From: a virus
IMG/VR virus record: IMGVR_UViG_3300012002_000011
Location: 1-28,287 of that record
Length of the DNA stretch: 28,287 nucleotides
Direction: 5' to 3' (one strand)
In this document: positions 1 to 6,248 of the stretch, piece by piece
Position numbering within the stretch: the stretch's first letter is position 1
How the letters are laid out: each line of letters begins with the position of its first letter
Program-made: the position numbers and the translations under genes
The notes under the pieces: generated by a model
Database searches by the model: none
Told to the model about the DNA's origin: nothing
What the model saw: the letters and a program-made list of their open reading frames with translations, nothing else

Positions 1-2
1 CA

Positions 3-113
3 ACTGCTGGTCAACTGTATTTAGGAGCTCTTGCTTCACTCATCGTTGCGTTAAGCACCTTAATATTCACTTGCAAATCAAGTAGACCATCCTTAATTCC
101 ATATAAGATTTAA
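3..113 (+). CDS. C-terminal end of a membrane protein (partial)
   Basis: An open frame enters from the left edge and ends at TAA 111-113, giving 36 residues. It reads as one hydrophobic helix (LYLGALASLIVALSTLIF) followed by a short polar tail with Lys and Arg. That looks like the last transmembrane helix and cytoplasmic tail of an integral membrane protein, but the family cannot be named from so little. It is the only plus-strand gene I can support and it converges on the minus-strand genes. Without the upstream sequence it could still be a chance frame. Confidence 0.4.
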   Translation, partial: TAGQLYLGALASLIVALSTLIFTCKSSRPSLIPYKI

Positions 114-312
114 CAGTCTCCTTTTAATTTATTTTAATTTAACTTGACAGCTGTTATACTGATTCACCCTATCAAAACCAATGATTTCTTAGGTTTTCAA
201 CTCAAAAAGACCCACATTCTGTGGGTCTCAGAGTGCAATTACACCCCTCAAATATTTAATTTATACTTTTAATATTGCTTAAAATATAAACTATATGGAA
301 CTATATGAAACC
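114..312. other. AT-rich convergent intergenic region
   Basis: About 200 bases between the plus-strand gene end and the stop of the first minus-strand gene. It is very AT-rich, with TTTTAATTTA-like runs, and has no ORF with a ribosome binding site. The one clear element is the minus-strand terminator at 204-227. Confidence 0.6.
204..227 (-). terminator. Rho-independent terminator closing the leftmost minus-strand operon
   Basis: Read on the minus strand this is an 8 bp perfect stem, GACCCACA/TGTGGGTC, with a 3 nt loop, followed directly by five T. It lies about 85 nt past the last gene (stop at 313-315) and is well placed to end the leftward transcripts. Confidence 0.85.
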
Positions 313-537
313 TTATGGACCAGACGTAACTGAAGCCAAATGCTCTTGAATTACGTCTCCAGCTTTTCGAAGAAAGCTAGCATCACTATGAAAGGCCTTA
401 TAATTTCTTGCTAGATGCTCCGCGTTTGTAATCATCAACAAGTCCTCATAGTTCATCTCAGTAGGGTCATTAAGTAGTATAGCAGCTCTCATCGATGCGT
501 ATTGTATAATTTCTCCATTGTAAGTATTATATACCAT
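313..537 (-). CDS. Small hypothetical protein, 74 aa
   Basis: Unrecognised, soluble, mostly helical-looking protein. Its ATG (537-535) overlaps the TAA of the upstream 41 aa gene by one base (TAATG), so translation is probably coupled. It is the last gene before the terminator at 204-227. No motif seen. Confidence 0.7.
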   Translation of the reverse strand: MVYNTYNGEIIQYASMRAAILLNDPTEMNYEDLLMITNAEHLARNYKAFHSDASFLRKAGDVIQEHLASVTSGP

Positions 538-662
538 TAATCCTTCCGTTTAGTACCACAAACATAGTCAATTACAGTCTCTCCTACAGAGTACAGAAAA
601 TATGCAATTGCAAAAGTGAAAGCAACAACTCCAATACCAAACAAAAACAATACAATATCCAT
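537..662 (-). CDS. Mini membrane protein, 41 aa
   Basis: ATG at 662-660, TAA at 539-537. The protein starts MDIVLFLFGIGVVAFTFAIA, a single transmembrane helix at residues 3-25, then a polar tail ending KRKD. Both ends overlap neighbouring genes as TAATG, which strongly supports translation as part of a three-gene coupled operon. Function unknown; small single-pass phage proteins often act at the host membrane, but nothing here says which role. Confidence 0.7.
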   Translation of the reverse strand: MDIVLFLFGIGVVAFTFAIAYFLYSVGETVIDYVCGTKRKD

Positions 663-1129
663 TACTTACCACCCTTTAGTTTATAGTCTTTAGCAACCTG
701 CTTTCGAAGGTTTTCATCGAAAGCTTCTTGACTGGAGCTCTTTTTCTTCTTTGAAGTAGTCGATTCTGAATCATCAGTCGACTTCTTTTTCTTCGAAGCT
801 CTCTTCTTTGCAGGAGTTCCACGATTTGGTTTTGTGTCGTGAAGATACTGATGGTCAGCTTCATCCTCATCGCCGACACCGTAGTAGAATACTGCAATGT
901 CGCCAATATGCTTGTTCATTTCTTTGATGAGTGTATGAAACTCGACTTTTCGATCAAGTTCTTCTCGTACTTCATTTATTTTCTTTTTCTTCCATCCAAG
1001 TTCTTTCTCAGCAATGTAAGAAAAGGTGAACATCAGTCGTGAGCGTGACTTGTTCTGAAGTTCGTTCAAGTCAATGTAATACTTGTCGCGTTCGAACGAC
1101 TTTGGCTGTTTGTTCTTATTCAATATCAT
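662..1129 (-). CDS. Hypothetical protein with Lys/Ser-rich tail, 155 aa
   Basis: Residues 1-95 look like an ordinary folded domain. Residues about 100-140 are low complexity, with several KKKK runs alternating with Ser/Asp/Glu, suggesting a disordered, possibly nucleic-acid-binding tail. The start at 1129 lies only 6 nt downstream of a -10 box (see 1136-1164), with no ribosome binding site, so the mRNA is probably leaderless. First gene of the coupled set 1129>662>537. Not recognised. Confidence 0.8.
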   Translation of the reverse strand: MILNKNKQPKSFERDKYYIDLNELQNKSRSRLMFTFSYIAEKELGWKKKKINEVREELDRKVEFHTLIKEMNKHIGDIAVFYYGVGDEDEADHQYLHDTKPNRGTPAKKRASKKKKSTDDSESTTSKKKKSSSQEAFDENLRKQVAKDYKLKGGK

Positions 1130-1135
1130 ATGAGT

Positions 1136-1164
1136 AACTTACTATATTTGTGGTAAAATGTCAA
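1136..1164 (-). promoter_or_regulatory. Promoter for the 1129-313 operon
   Basis: Minus strand: -35 TTGACA at 1164-1159, 17 bp spacer, -10 TAAGTT at 1141-1136. The -10 is a weak match, but the -35 and its CCAC lead-in match other promoters in the window. The ATG follows 6 nt after the -10. Confidence 0.6.
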
Positions 1165-1204
1165 GTGGGCTATTTATAAAAAGGGTGGGCATTACGGGGT
1201 ACTT

Positions 1205-1288
1205 TACGGCCGGGTGGATTCGAACCACCGTAAACTATTCGCCTCAACTTTGTAAGAGTTGCGCTCTGAACCCCTGAGCTACGGCCGC
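1205..1288 (-). tRNA. tRNA-Val(UAC), long variable loop
   Basis: Acceptor GCGGCCG pairs with CGGCCGU (G1-U72). D-stem GCUC/GAGC, anticodon stem CAACU/AGUUG with loop CUUACAA, T-stem GGUGG/CCACC. The anticodon is UAC. The variable region is about 15 nt, far longer than the usual 4-5 of Val tRNAs. No CCA encoded; discriminator A. Confidence 0.85.
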
Positions 1289-1303
1289 ATAGAAGTGGTG
1301 GAG

Positions 1304-1831
1304 TTACCACCAAAGTGATCGGAAATATTTACCGAACAGTCTTAAACCATTGTCAATACGTTCATGATGCTGACGAAGTCCTTCATCATCAACTTTGAAT
1401 GTATCGTTTGGACCGTGTTCCAGTGCATATAAAGGGTCTCCATCGCTATCCTTTTCTTTCAGTTCCTTAAACTGAAAGTCGATTTCGCCAGAATAGAACT
1501 GGTCGTCACTAGTTTCATCCTGAATTTGCTCAAAAGTCCAAATCATTTCATCCAGCACAAAATCCCAACATTCTTCCTCAACACAAGTGTCACCCTTACC
1601 ATCAGGAACATCTTCTCGATCAATCCCATTGTCAAGCATAAGATACCCATTATTGAGTTTCTTGAACCGAATAAGGAGTGGATAGATAATATGAGCAAGA
1701 GTATAATCTACAGACCAAGTGTCCCAGTCATCGATATGAACCTTTATATTTTGTCTATAAGAATCAAACCCCAATAGCCTTATTAGCTTTCTTTTGAAGC
1801 GGCCGGGTGGCTTTTTCATATTCACTTTCAT
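1304..1831 (-). CDS. Conserved T4-like/cyanophage-type hypothetical protein, 175 aa
   Basis: I chose the ATG at 1831 because AAGGAG lies 9 nt upstream; the longer frame would start inside tRNA-Ser. The sequence has the features of a family I know from T4-like and cyanophage genomes: DxWDTWSVDYTLAHII near the N-terminus, then WDFVLDEMIWTFE, DQFY, and a C-terminal ERIDNGLRLFGKYF. That family has no established function. Acidic in the middle, with no membrane segment or signal peptide. It lies between tRNA-Val and tRNA-Ser(UGA). Confidence 0.85.
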   Translation of the reverse strand: MKVNMKKPPGRFKRKLIRLLGFDSYRQNIKVHIDDWDTWSVDYTLAHIIYPLLIRFKKLNNGYLMLDNGIDREDVPDGKGDTCVEEECWDFVLDEMIWTFEQIQDETSDDQFYSGEIDFQFKELKEKDSDGDPLYALEHGPNDTFKVDDEGLRQHHERIDNGLRLFGKYFRSLWW

Positions 1832-1854
1832 TCTCTCATACTCCTTAAAAATTT

Positions 1855-1942
1855 CAGAGGGCGCCGGGGTCGAACCGGCAAGGCCTTTCGGCTCGGTGCT
1901 TTTCAAGAGCACTGCAGTCGCCAGCTATCTGCTTGGCCCTCT
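1855..1942 (-). tRNA. tRNA-Ser(UGA)
   Basis: Class II tRNA: acceptor AGAGGGC/GCCCUCU, anticodon stem GUGCU/AGCAC with loop CUUGAAA, long variable arm, T-stem GCCGG/CCGGC. Discriminator G, as expected for Ser. No CCA encoded. Confidence 0.95.
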
Positions 1943-1946
1943 ATGG

Positions 1947-2576
1947 TTATTTATACTTTGGTAGATACAACAGAGGATTTACAGTTTCATTCTCCATAAT
2001 CAACTCAAAGTGCAAGTGATTTCCATCAGCCATTCCAGTATTTCCAATACGGCCAATGATTTCTCCAGCAGCAACTTTCATTCCTTGGTGTACTCGCGTC
2101 CAGGCAAGGTGAGCATACAAGCTTTGTGAGTCTCCGTGATCCACAATAATCAACCCACCGTATACTGGATGGCCCTTATAGTATCCATCAGGTGGCGGCC
2201 AATGTTCAACCACAACACCATCTGCTACTGATACAACCTGTGACCTCCATACTCCAGCAATATCAAGTCCCTCGTGTTTCATTTCAACATTCAATATAGG
2301 ACTAACACGCAATCCATATGGTGAAGTATAAGACAAAAAATCCTCTTCGGCAATAGGAAAGATGTAGTTTGATTGAACATTCATTTGAGGTTCATTTGGT
2401 ACTGTTTCAGCACCACCAGAGTTCGTCGATTCACTATTTTGAAGCTCTACCATTTCCTTTCGGAGCTCTTCGTTTTCAAGCTCCATTGATTTTAACGATT
2501 TAGTTTGTAGAGTACCAAATACTCCCAAAGCTATCACCAACACGAATGTAATTACAACTACTATAAAATGCTTCAT
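1947..2576 (-). CDS. Membrane-anchored M23 family metallopeptidase, 209 aa
   Basis: Predicted zinc endopeptidase of the LytM/M23 type, which cuts peptide cross-links in peptidoglycan. An N-terminal membrane helix (about residues 4-23) is followed by a short coiled coil (30-48), a Ser/Gly/Asn-rich linker and the M23 domain. The expected zinc and catalytic residues are visible: H101xxxD105 (HEGLDIA), H156 (YAHL) and H187-L-H189 (NHLHFEL). The best start is the ATG at 2576; a TTG two codons earlier is possible. No clear Shine-Dalgarno. The anchor and linker suggest activity outside the cytoplasmic membrane, in lysis or cell-wall remodelling. Lies between two tRNA-Ser genes. Confidence 0.9.
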   Translation of the reverse strand: MKHFIVVVITFVLVIALGVFGTLQTKSLKSMELENEELRKEMVELQNSESTNSGGAETVPNEPQMNVQSNYIFPIAEEDFLSYTSPYGLRVSPILNVEMKHEGLDIAGVWRSQVVSVADGVVVEHWPPPDGYYKGHPVYGGLIIVDHGDSQSLYAHLAWTRVHQGMKVAAGEIIGRIGNTGMADGNHLHFELIMENETVNPLLYLPKYK

Positions 2577-2594
2577 AACCAATATTTATATGTT

Positions 2595-2680
2595 CGGAGG
2601 CAGCAGGACTCGAACCTACGTGGGTGTTACCCCGTCTCTGGTTAGCAACCAGGCCCTTTACCAGACTCAGGCATACCTCC
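2595..2680 (-). tRNA. tRNA-Ser(GCU)
   Basis: Class II: acceptor GGAGGUA/UGCCUCC, anticodon stem CCUGG/CCAGA (outermost pair mismatched) with loop UUGCUAA, long variable arm with GGGG/ACCC pairing potential, T-stem GUAGG/CCUGC. Discriminator G. No CCA. Confidence 0.93.
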
Positions 2681-2686
2681 CTATTC

Positions 2687-2935
2687 TCACGGAATGTACT
2701 TAGAAATCGGAATCCATTCCGTATCTCCACGGTGACAAAAATGTGTCCAGCTGTCTGACCACATACGATAAGCTACGCCTTCAAATCGAAAGGGAGCTCC
2801 AAGTGTCCAACCATCATTTCTTAGAAACACGATATCTGGTGTAATTCCATATCGTGACTTTGCCATTTCTGGTGTAGTTCCGAGCCCACCATCGTCTACA
2901 ACAACTCTGGTGGGTTTAATCAATAGTTGTTCCAT
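2687..2935 (-). CDS. Small hypothetical protein, 82 aa
   Basis: Unrecognised protein with conserved-looking VVVDDGGLGTTPEMAKSRYG and a Trp-rich C-terminal half. It starts at 2935, three bases past the stop of the 2939-3208 gene, so the two are probably co-translated. No motif that assigns a function. Confidence 0.75.
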   Translation of the reverse strand: MEQLLIKPTRVVVDDGGLGTTPEMAKSRYGITPDIVFLRNDGWTLGAPFRFEGVAYRMWSDSWTHFCHRGDTEWIPISKYIP

Positions 2936-2938
2936 ATC

Positions 2939-3208
2939 TTAACTCTTAAAGTACCTCTTTGCTCGATCCTTCATCTTCTCATAAGTTTCTTGGACAGAGT
3001 GTGGTACAGGCTTTCGACTTCCTGCAAGCGCACGATTGAAAGCAATATACTCACCCAGTTCTCTATCGAACTTATCAGTCTTGTGACATAGAGACCAACC
3101 AATTTCATTTGGTCCAGCTGCTAGTACAATACCTCTTGGGTGTCCGTGTTGGTCACGAACATACTGCTTAATAGTTACAGGTGTCATTTCAGTAACCATA
3201 TGTTCCAT
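2939..3208 (-). CDS. Small hypothetical protein, 89 aa
   Basis: Starts at ATG 3208 with AAGGAG about 8 nt upstream. It contains a GIVLAAGPNEIGWSLCHKTDKFD segment, typical of small phage proteins of unknown role, and a basic C-terminal tail (KMKDRAKRYFKS). It lies just downstream of tRNA-Glu(CUC) and upstream of the 82 aa gene. Confidence 0.8.
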   Translation of the reverse strand: MEHMVTEMTPVTIKQYVRDQHGHPRGIVLAAGPNEIGWSLCHKTDKFDRELGEYIAFNRALAGSRKPVPHSVQETYEKMKDRAKRYFKS

Positions 3209-3231
3209 AATATACTCCTTGTATAGTATCT

Positions 3232-3304
3232 TACTCCCGGCGAGAATTGAACTCGCACCCCAAGATTGAGAATCTTGTCACCTTACCGTTAGTCAGACGG
3301 GAGC
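3232..3304 (-). tRNA. tRNA-Glu(CUC)
   Basis: Acceptor GCUCCCG/CGGGAGU, anticodon stem CAAGA/UCUUG with loop UUCUCAA, T-stem GCGAG/CUCGC. Anticodon CUC reads GAG. Discriminator A, no CCA. A second Glu tRNA (UUC) is at 7057-7129. Confidence 0.93.
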
Positions 3305-3309
3305 ATTAG

Positions 3310-3381
3310 TGGAGAGGGGGTGACTCGAACACCCACATACGGATTTTCAGTCCGACATTCTCCCGGTTGAATTACCTCTCC
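3310..3381 (-). tRNA. tRNA-Phe(GAA)
   Basis: Acceptor GGAGAGG/CCUCUCC, anticodon stem around CGGA/UCCG with loop CUGAAAA, T-stem GGGUG/CACCC. Discriminator A, no CCA. Its 5' end lies 4 nt downstream of the hairpin at 3386-3408. Confidence 0.95.
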
Positions 3382-3385
3382 ATAT

Positions 3386-3408
3386 AAAGGAACTACATCA
3401 GTTCCTTT
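3386..3408 (-). promoter_or_regulatory. Perfect hairpin at the end of the 56 aa gene
   Basis: AAAGGAACT/AGTTCCTTT forms a perfect 9 bp stem with a 5 nt loop on either strand. The stop codon of the 56 aa gene lies inside it. The minus-strand continuation (TATATGG) lacks a T-run, so it may act as an mRNA 3' end or processing signal rather than a classical terminator. Confidence 0.5.
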
Positions 3409-3563
3409 GGTCGTCGTGCTGTAGTTCCAGTCTTTTCACACTCCGCAAAGTGCTTCAATTTGCCATTCGCGAATACAGAACGCATTATAATCTTACCACC
3501 CCAGCGGCTTTTCAGTTCCTTTGCGCCCTCTCTTCGAGCATTCTTTGAAATTCCCTTTGCCAT
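3393..3563 (-). CDS. Small basic protein, 56 aa
   Basis: ATG at 3563 has an excellent TAGGAGG 7 nt upstream; TAG at 3395-3393. The protein is Lys/Arg-rich (MAKGISKNARREGAKELKSR at the start, RRPKELM at the end), which suggests nucleic-acid binding, but no family is recognised. It lies downstream of the transglutaminase-like gene and directly upstream of tRNA-Phe. Confidence 0.75.
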   Translation of the reverse strand: MAKGISKNARREGAKELKSRWGGKIIMRSVFANGKLKHFAECEKTGTTARRPKELM

Positions 3564-3577
3564 AACACAGCCTCCTA

Positions 3578-4111
3578 TTAACTTCTTTCGCTCTCATAGT
3601 TGAAAAGTTCTCTTATAGCTTCATGCCGATGGGCTTTAATAAGAGCTTCATCATATGAAAATGTTCGAACTTTTGTATAATCAAGTGCCTTCAAAAAATA
3701 ATCATTATCATTCTTTGTTGTTGCATCATATATTTTATCATCTATTTTCAACCAAACGTGGTATATGTAATAATCAGTTATACCATACATATCCGTAGCA
3801 TGTACTCGGCCATAAACAACTTCAACTTCATATCCATGCGCATCAAGCATACTAGCATATAACAAGTTTATATCTTCACAATCTGCATACCCCATTTTCC
3901 AAGTCTCAGCAGGAGTATGCCAATCATCAAACCTATGCTCGTCTCGAATATATGAAATGTTATCTTGTACAAAGGCCTCTATAGATTCAATATCATCTTC
4001 ACCCTCATACGGCACACTAAATGAATTCTCTTCTAAGTCTTGTAGTGTAAACTGACAGCCAGTCATTATTATTACTAGCAATCCAAGTATACCATATTTT
4101 CTTCGATACAT
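3578..4111 (-). CDS. Transglutaminase-like cysteine-protease-fold lipoprotein, 177 aa
   Basis: An N-terminal signal (MYRRKYGILGLLVIIMTGC) ends in a lipobox-like MTGC, with Cys19 as the likely lipidated residue, so the mature protein should sit on the outer face of the cytoplasmic membrane. The rest matches the transglutaminase-like/papain-like pattern: Cys78 in YADCEDINLLYA, His118 in YHVWLK and Asp129 in YDATTK, in the right order and spacing for a catalytic triad. Whether it crosslinks, hydrolyses or only binds cannot be told. ATG 4111 has AGGAG 7 nt upstream. With the M23 peptidase and the amidase it forms a set of envelope-directed enzymes. Confidence 0.85.
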   Translation of the reverse strand: MYRRKYGILGLLVIIMTGCQFTLQDLEENSFSVPYEGEDDIESIEAFVQDNISYIRDEHRFDDWHTPAETWKMGYADCEDINLLYASMLDAHGYEVEVVYGRVHATDMYGITDYYIYHVWLKIDDKIYDATTKNDNDYFLKALDYTKVRTFSYDEALIKAHRHEAIRELFNYESERS

Positions 4112-4125
4112 TAAGTTTCTCCTAT

Positions 4126-4200
4126 AGGCGCGCTGGGACTTGAACCCAGATATCGACCATGTTTATAAGACATGCGGCTTCACCAATTTGCCTACGCGCC
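4126..4200 (-). tRNA. tRNA-Ile(UAU)
   Basis: Acceptor GGCGCGU/GCGCGCC, anticodon stem CAUGU/ACAUG with loop CUUAUAA, T-stem CUGGG/CCCAG. The UAU anticodon reads AUA directly, which is rare in bacteria, where AUA is normally read by a lysidine-modified CAU tRNA. The base after the acceptor is U rather than A. Confidence 0.92.
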
Positions 4201-4209
4201 AATATGTAA

Positions 4210-4283
4210 CGGAGCTACCGGGAATTGAACCCGAGGTCTCTAGCTTGACAGGCTAGTGTTCTAACCAATTGAACTACAGCTCC
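4210..4283 (-). tRNA. tRNA-Asp(GUC)
   Basis: Acceptor GGAGCUG/UAGCUCC, anticodon stem CUAGC/GCUAG with loop CUGUCAA, T-stem UCGGG/CCCGG. Discriminator G as expected for Asp. No CCA. Confidence 0.95.
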
Positions 4284-4288
4284 AAGAG

Positions 4289-4360
4289 CGAACCTGGAAG
4301 GAATCGAACCTCCATTGAACAGATTAAGAGTCTGCTGCATAGCCATTCTGCCACAGGTCC
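4289..4360 (-). tRNA. tRNA-Lys(CUU)
   Basis: Acceptor GGACCUG/CAGGUUC, anticodon stem GCAGA/UCUGU with loop CUCUUAA, T-stem GGAGG/CCUUC. Anticodon CUU reads AAG. No CCA. Confidence 0.93.
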
Positions 4361-4363
4361 ATA

Positions 4364-4435
4364 TTAGCCCGGTGAGAATCGAACTCACAACCAAATGGTT
4401 AAAAGCCATTTGCTCTGCCATTGAGCTACGGGCCA
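4364..4435 (-). tRNA. tRNA-Lys(UUU)
   Basis: Acceptor UGGCCCG/CGGGCUA, D-stem GCUC/GAGC, anticodon stem AAUGG/CCAUU with loop CUUUUAA, T-stem GUGAG/CUCAC. Discriminator A, no CCA. Confidence 0.94.
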
Positions 4436-4440
4436 ATGAA

Positions 4441-4514
4441 TAGCGAGGGCGGAAGTCGAATCCGCGTCGTACAGGATATGAGCCTGCGCTGGAACCCCTC
4501 CAGTCCACCTCGCT
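4441..4514 (-). tRNA. tRNA with CAU anticodon (Met or Ile2)
   Basis: Acceptor AGCGAGG/CCUCGCU, anticodon stem GCAGG/CCUGU with loop CUCAUAU, T-stem GCGGA/UUCCGC-like. A1-U72 is fully paired, so it is not a bacterial-type initiator. Because a separate Ile(UAU) tRNA exists, elongator Met is the more likely identity. The D-arm is unusual: CUGG(A)/(U)CCAG starts several bases later than normal. First tRNA downstream of the promoter at 4545-4573. Confidence 0.85.
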
Positions 4515-4544
4515 GTTTGTTTATCAGTTCATCATAACAAGCAC

Positions 4545-4573
4545 ATACTACACTATATACTAAGTCTTGTCAA
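4545..4573 (-). promoter_or_regulatory. Promoter inside the tRNA array
   Basis: Minus strand: -35 TTGACA at 4573-4568, 17 bp spacer, -10 TAGTAT at 4550-4545. It sits in the 64 nt gap between tRNA-Gln(CUG) and the CAU tRNA and should drive the leftward tRNA block 4514-4126 and the transglutaminase-like gene. Confidence 0.75.
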
Positions 4574-4578
4574 CCAAC

Positions 4579-4650
4579 CCGCCCCTAAGAGAATCGAACT
4601 CCTATCTCCTGGTCCAGAGCCAAGCATAATATCCATTATACGAAAGGGCA
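4579..4650 (-). tRNA. tRNA-Gln(CUG)
   Basis: Acceptor UGCCCUU/AGGGGCG with a weak U1-G72 pair, a feature typical of Gln tRNAs. Anticodon stem CUUGG/CCAGG with loop CUCUGGA; T-stem AGGAG/CUCUU. Discriminator G. No CCA. Confidence 0.93.
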
Positions 4651-4654
4651 ATAG

Positions 4655-4727
4655 CTGACCCGAGAGGAATCGAACCTCTAGCTACGGGGACCAAAACCCC
4701 GCGTGTTATCCATTACACCACAGGTCA
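4655..4727 (-). tRNA. tRNA-Gln(UUG)
   Basis: Acceptor UGACCUG/CGGGUCA (U1-A72), D-stem GUGU/ACAC, anticodon stem CGGGG/CCCCG with loop UUUUGGU, T-stem GAGG/CCUC. Discriminator G. No CCA. Confidence 0.95.
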
Positions 4728-4730
4728 ATA

Positions 4731-4822
4731 AAAGCAGTTTTACAAGATGCTTAGCTTGTCCGGTTTCGCTCTTTGTAGCAGAAGCGTTTCGCTATTCAGA
4801 CAACCGTATCCGGCAAACGGCA
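4731..4822 (-). ncRNA. Candidate structured RNA between tRNA-Gln and tRNA-Pro
   Basis: A 90 nt gap with no ORF and no tRNA, but several small stems on the minus strand: ACAAG/CTTGT (4759-4742), AGCG-AAA-CGCT (4793-4783) and CCGT/ACGG near the upstream end, plus a repeated GCGAAAC. It could be an independent small RNA or the folded spacer of a tRNA precursor. Identity unknown. Confidence 0.35.
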
Positions 4823-4894
4823 TAGGGAACCTGGGTGTCGAACCCAGCAAGTCTTGGATCCAAACCAAGCGGCACACCCCGCGCCCTGTTCCCT
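4823..4894 (-). tRNA. tRNA-Pro(UGG)
   Basis: Acceptor AGGGAAC/GUUCCCU, D-stem GGCG/UGCC, anticodon stem CUUGG/CCAAG with loop UUUGGAU, T-stem CUGGG/CCCAG. Anticodon UGG. Discriminator A, no CCA. Confidence 0.94.
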
Positions 4895-4898
4895 GATT

Positions 4899-5237
4899 TT
4901 ATCTGGCCTTTAGTTGACCATTCTCAAGTTCTTCTTCATAGTGAATATTCAATCCAAGTTCAACAGCAACTTGACGCTCAAATTGAGCACCGTGACTTGT
5001 ATTCCAACCCTTCATCATAAAGATATCAGTGCAGTATGTAAGCGCACGAACATCCTTTCGATAGTAATCTTGACGAGTTGGATTATTCGTAAACTGATAA
5101 TCTTTGTCAACTTCAATAGTTGCTGGATTTACAGCAGCATATCCAAGAGCGTTTAAAATCTGCTCAAAGTCATTGAAGCGGTCCTCATTTGCATTTTCTA
5201 TGCCTTCCATAGGACCTGAAATATAAATCAGCTTCAT
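4899..5237 (-). CDS. DUF4406-like (nucleoside 2-deoxyribosyltransferase fold) protein, 112 aa
   Basis: Matches the pattern of DUF4406/NDT-superfamily proteins common in phages: an N-terminal YISGPMEG, a middle GYAAVNPATIE, then DVRALTYCTDIFMMKGW followed by S-H-G-A and AVELGL near the end. NDT-fold enzymes act on nucleosides or nucleotides, for example hydrolysing or transferring N-glycosidic bonds. The substrate here is unknown. Start: the ATG at 5237 overlaps the TGA of the upstream gene by one base; a GTG one codon earlier is possible. Likely role in nucleotide metabolism (inference). Confidence 0.85.
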   Translation of the reverse strand: MKLIYISGPMEGIENANEDRFNDFEQILNALGYAAVNPATIEVDKDYQFTNNPTRQDYYRKDVRALTYCTDIFMMKGWNTSHGAQFERQVAVELGLNIHYEEELENGQLKAR

Positions 5238-5407
5238 CACTCTACCCTCACAATCTTCTTTGTTTCTTCACGACAGTTATAGCAATACAGCGTATAGCAT
5301 TTATAACCATTGCGTGTAATATCCTTTGTTACTTCTTGGTCACCTTGGCCACACTTTTTACATCGCTCAAGGCTCATATCCAAGTCCATATCAGAATAGT
5401 TTCTCAT
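5237..5407 (-). CDS. Small zinc-ribbon protein, 56 aa
   Basis: Start MRNYSD chosen because AGAGGGA precedes it and the longer frame starts inside tRNA-Ile(GAU). Two cysteine pairs (CKKCG near residue 17 and CYNC near 43) form a classic zinc ribbon. Such small proteins usually bind nucleic acid or partner proteins; none can be named. Its stop overlaps the start of the DUF4406-like gene. Confidence 0.75.
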   Translation of the reverse strand: MRNYSDMDLDMSLERCKKCGQGDQEVTKDITRNGYKCYTLYCYNCREETKKIVRVE

Positions 5408-5421
5408 ATCATTCCCTCTAT

Positions 5422-5495
5422 TGGCGCCCCGTGATTTGAACACGGAATCACTTGTTTATCAGACAAGCTGCTTAACCATTTTGCATAGACGCCAG
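5422..5495 (-). tRNA. tRNA-Ile(GAU)
   Basis: Acceptor UGGCGUC/GGCGCCA, D-stem UGC/GCA, anticodon stem CUUGU/ACAAG with loop CUGAUAA, T-stem CCGUG/CACGG. Discriminator A, no CCA. Confidence 0.94.
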
Positions 5496-5503
5496 TGTTT
5501 AGA

Positions 5504-5577
5504 GTAGGAGACGGGAATCGAACCCGCAACATTCAGCTTGGAAGGCTAACACTCTACCTAATTGAGTTACTCCTACA
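5504..5577 (-). tRNA. tRNA-Gly(UCC)
   Basis: Acceptor GUAGGAG/CUCCUAC, anticodon stem UUAGC/GCUGA with loop CUUCCAA, T-stem GCGGG/CCCGU. Discriminator U as usual for Gly. No CCA. Confidence 0.94.
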
Positions 5578-5582
5578 TAAAG

Positions 5583-5654
5583 AGCGTAACCGAAGATTCG
5601 AACTTCGACTTCCTACTCGGCAAGCAGGCGTGCTACCATTAACACTAGTCACGC
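5583..5654 (-). tRNA. tRNA-Gly(GCC)
   Basis: Acceptor GCGUGAC/GUUACGC, anticodon stem CCUGC/GUAGG with loop UUGCCGA, T-stem CGAAG/CUUCG. Discriminator U. No CCA. Confidence 0.94.
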
Positions 5655-5659
5655 AATTT

Positions 5660-5730
5660 CACGTCCACAAGGATTCGAACCCTGAGCCACGGCTTTGGAG
5701 GCCGTGATGTTACCATTACACCATGGACGC
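5660..5730 (-). tRNA. tRNA-Trp(CCA)
   Basis: Acceptor GCGUCCA/UGGACGU (G1-U72), anticodon stem ACGGC/GCCGU with loop CUCCAAA, T-stem CAGGG/CCUUG. Discriminator G as expected for Trp. No encoded 3' CCA. Confidence 0.94.
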
Positions 5731-5738
5731 ATTATTTA

Positions 5739-6242
5739 TCAAATAATCTGTTTACCAATTCTCTTCGCTGCACCAGAATAAAGACAGACTGAAAATGATT
5801 TGACTTGTCGGCCGCCCTTATTATTCCAAGACTCCATCAACAACGGGTACAATTCATTATACACATCACCACTTTCACACTCCCATAGTTGAATAATATT
5901 ATATCTGTGGTCAAACATCACCCAGTAATGATACTTTCTTGAAAAGATTGTTTCCTTCCAGTTTTCAACTTGCTCTTCGACGGTCTCCATTTGTGACGTA
6001 AAAGTATATCTTATGATAAAACCACGGTTCGGGTTGCACGACTTGTATTCTACTGGTGTTCCATTTTCCATATATGCATCTGGACCCGAAGTTATTCTTG
6101 ATAGAGAGTGACCAAGTACATCTGCAATCAAAGCCTCTTTAAATGTATCAGCGTGCGATAAATCACGCAACCCAGAATCAGACGATTCAATGAGCGCATC
6201 CTTAACCTTATGCAAGGCGTTTCTTTGTTTTCTTGTCATCAT
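5739..6242 (-). CDS. PD-(D/E)xK nuclease-like protein, 167 aa
   Basis: Residues about 34-70 carry a restriction-nuclease-like signature: Glu36 in TFKEALIADVLGH, Asp55 in SGPDAYM and Glu65-x-Lys67 in VEYKSC, the D...ExK core of the PD-(D/E)xK fold. It could cut DNA or RNA, such as host DNA or an incoming competitor, but the target is unknown. ATG-ATG at 6242/6239 lies only 6 nt after a TATAGT -10 with no ribosome binding site, implying a leaderless mRNA. It has its own promoter within the tRNA array. Confidence 0.75.
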   Translation of the reverse strand: MMTRKQRNALHKVKDALIESSDSGLRDLSHADTFKEALIADVLGHSLSRITSGPDAYMENGTPVEYKSCNPNRGFIIRYTFTSQMETVEEQVENWKETIFSRKYHYWVMFDHRYNIIQLWECESGDVYNELYPLLMESWNNKGGRQVKSFSVCLYSGAAKRIGKQII

Positions 6243-6248
6243 AATCAG

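Noticed and set aside
140-180. Plus-strand promoter TTGACA...TTATACT
   Set aside because: The two boxes are only about 5 bp apart, and no plus-strand gene follows.
4215-4508. 97-residue minus-strand frame
   Set aside because: It runs through tRNA genes (Asp, Lys, Lys, CAU); translation of tRNA sequence is a common artefact.
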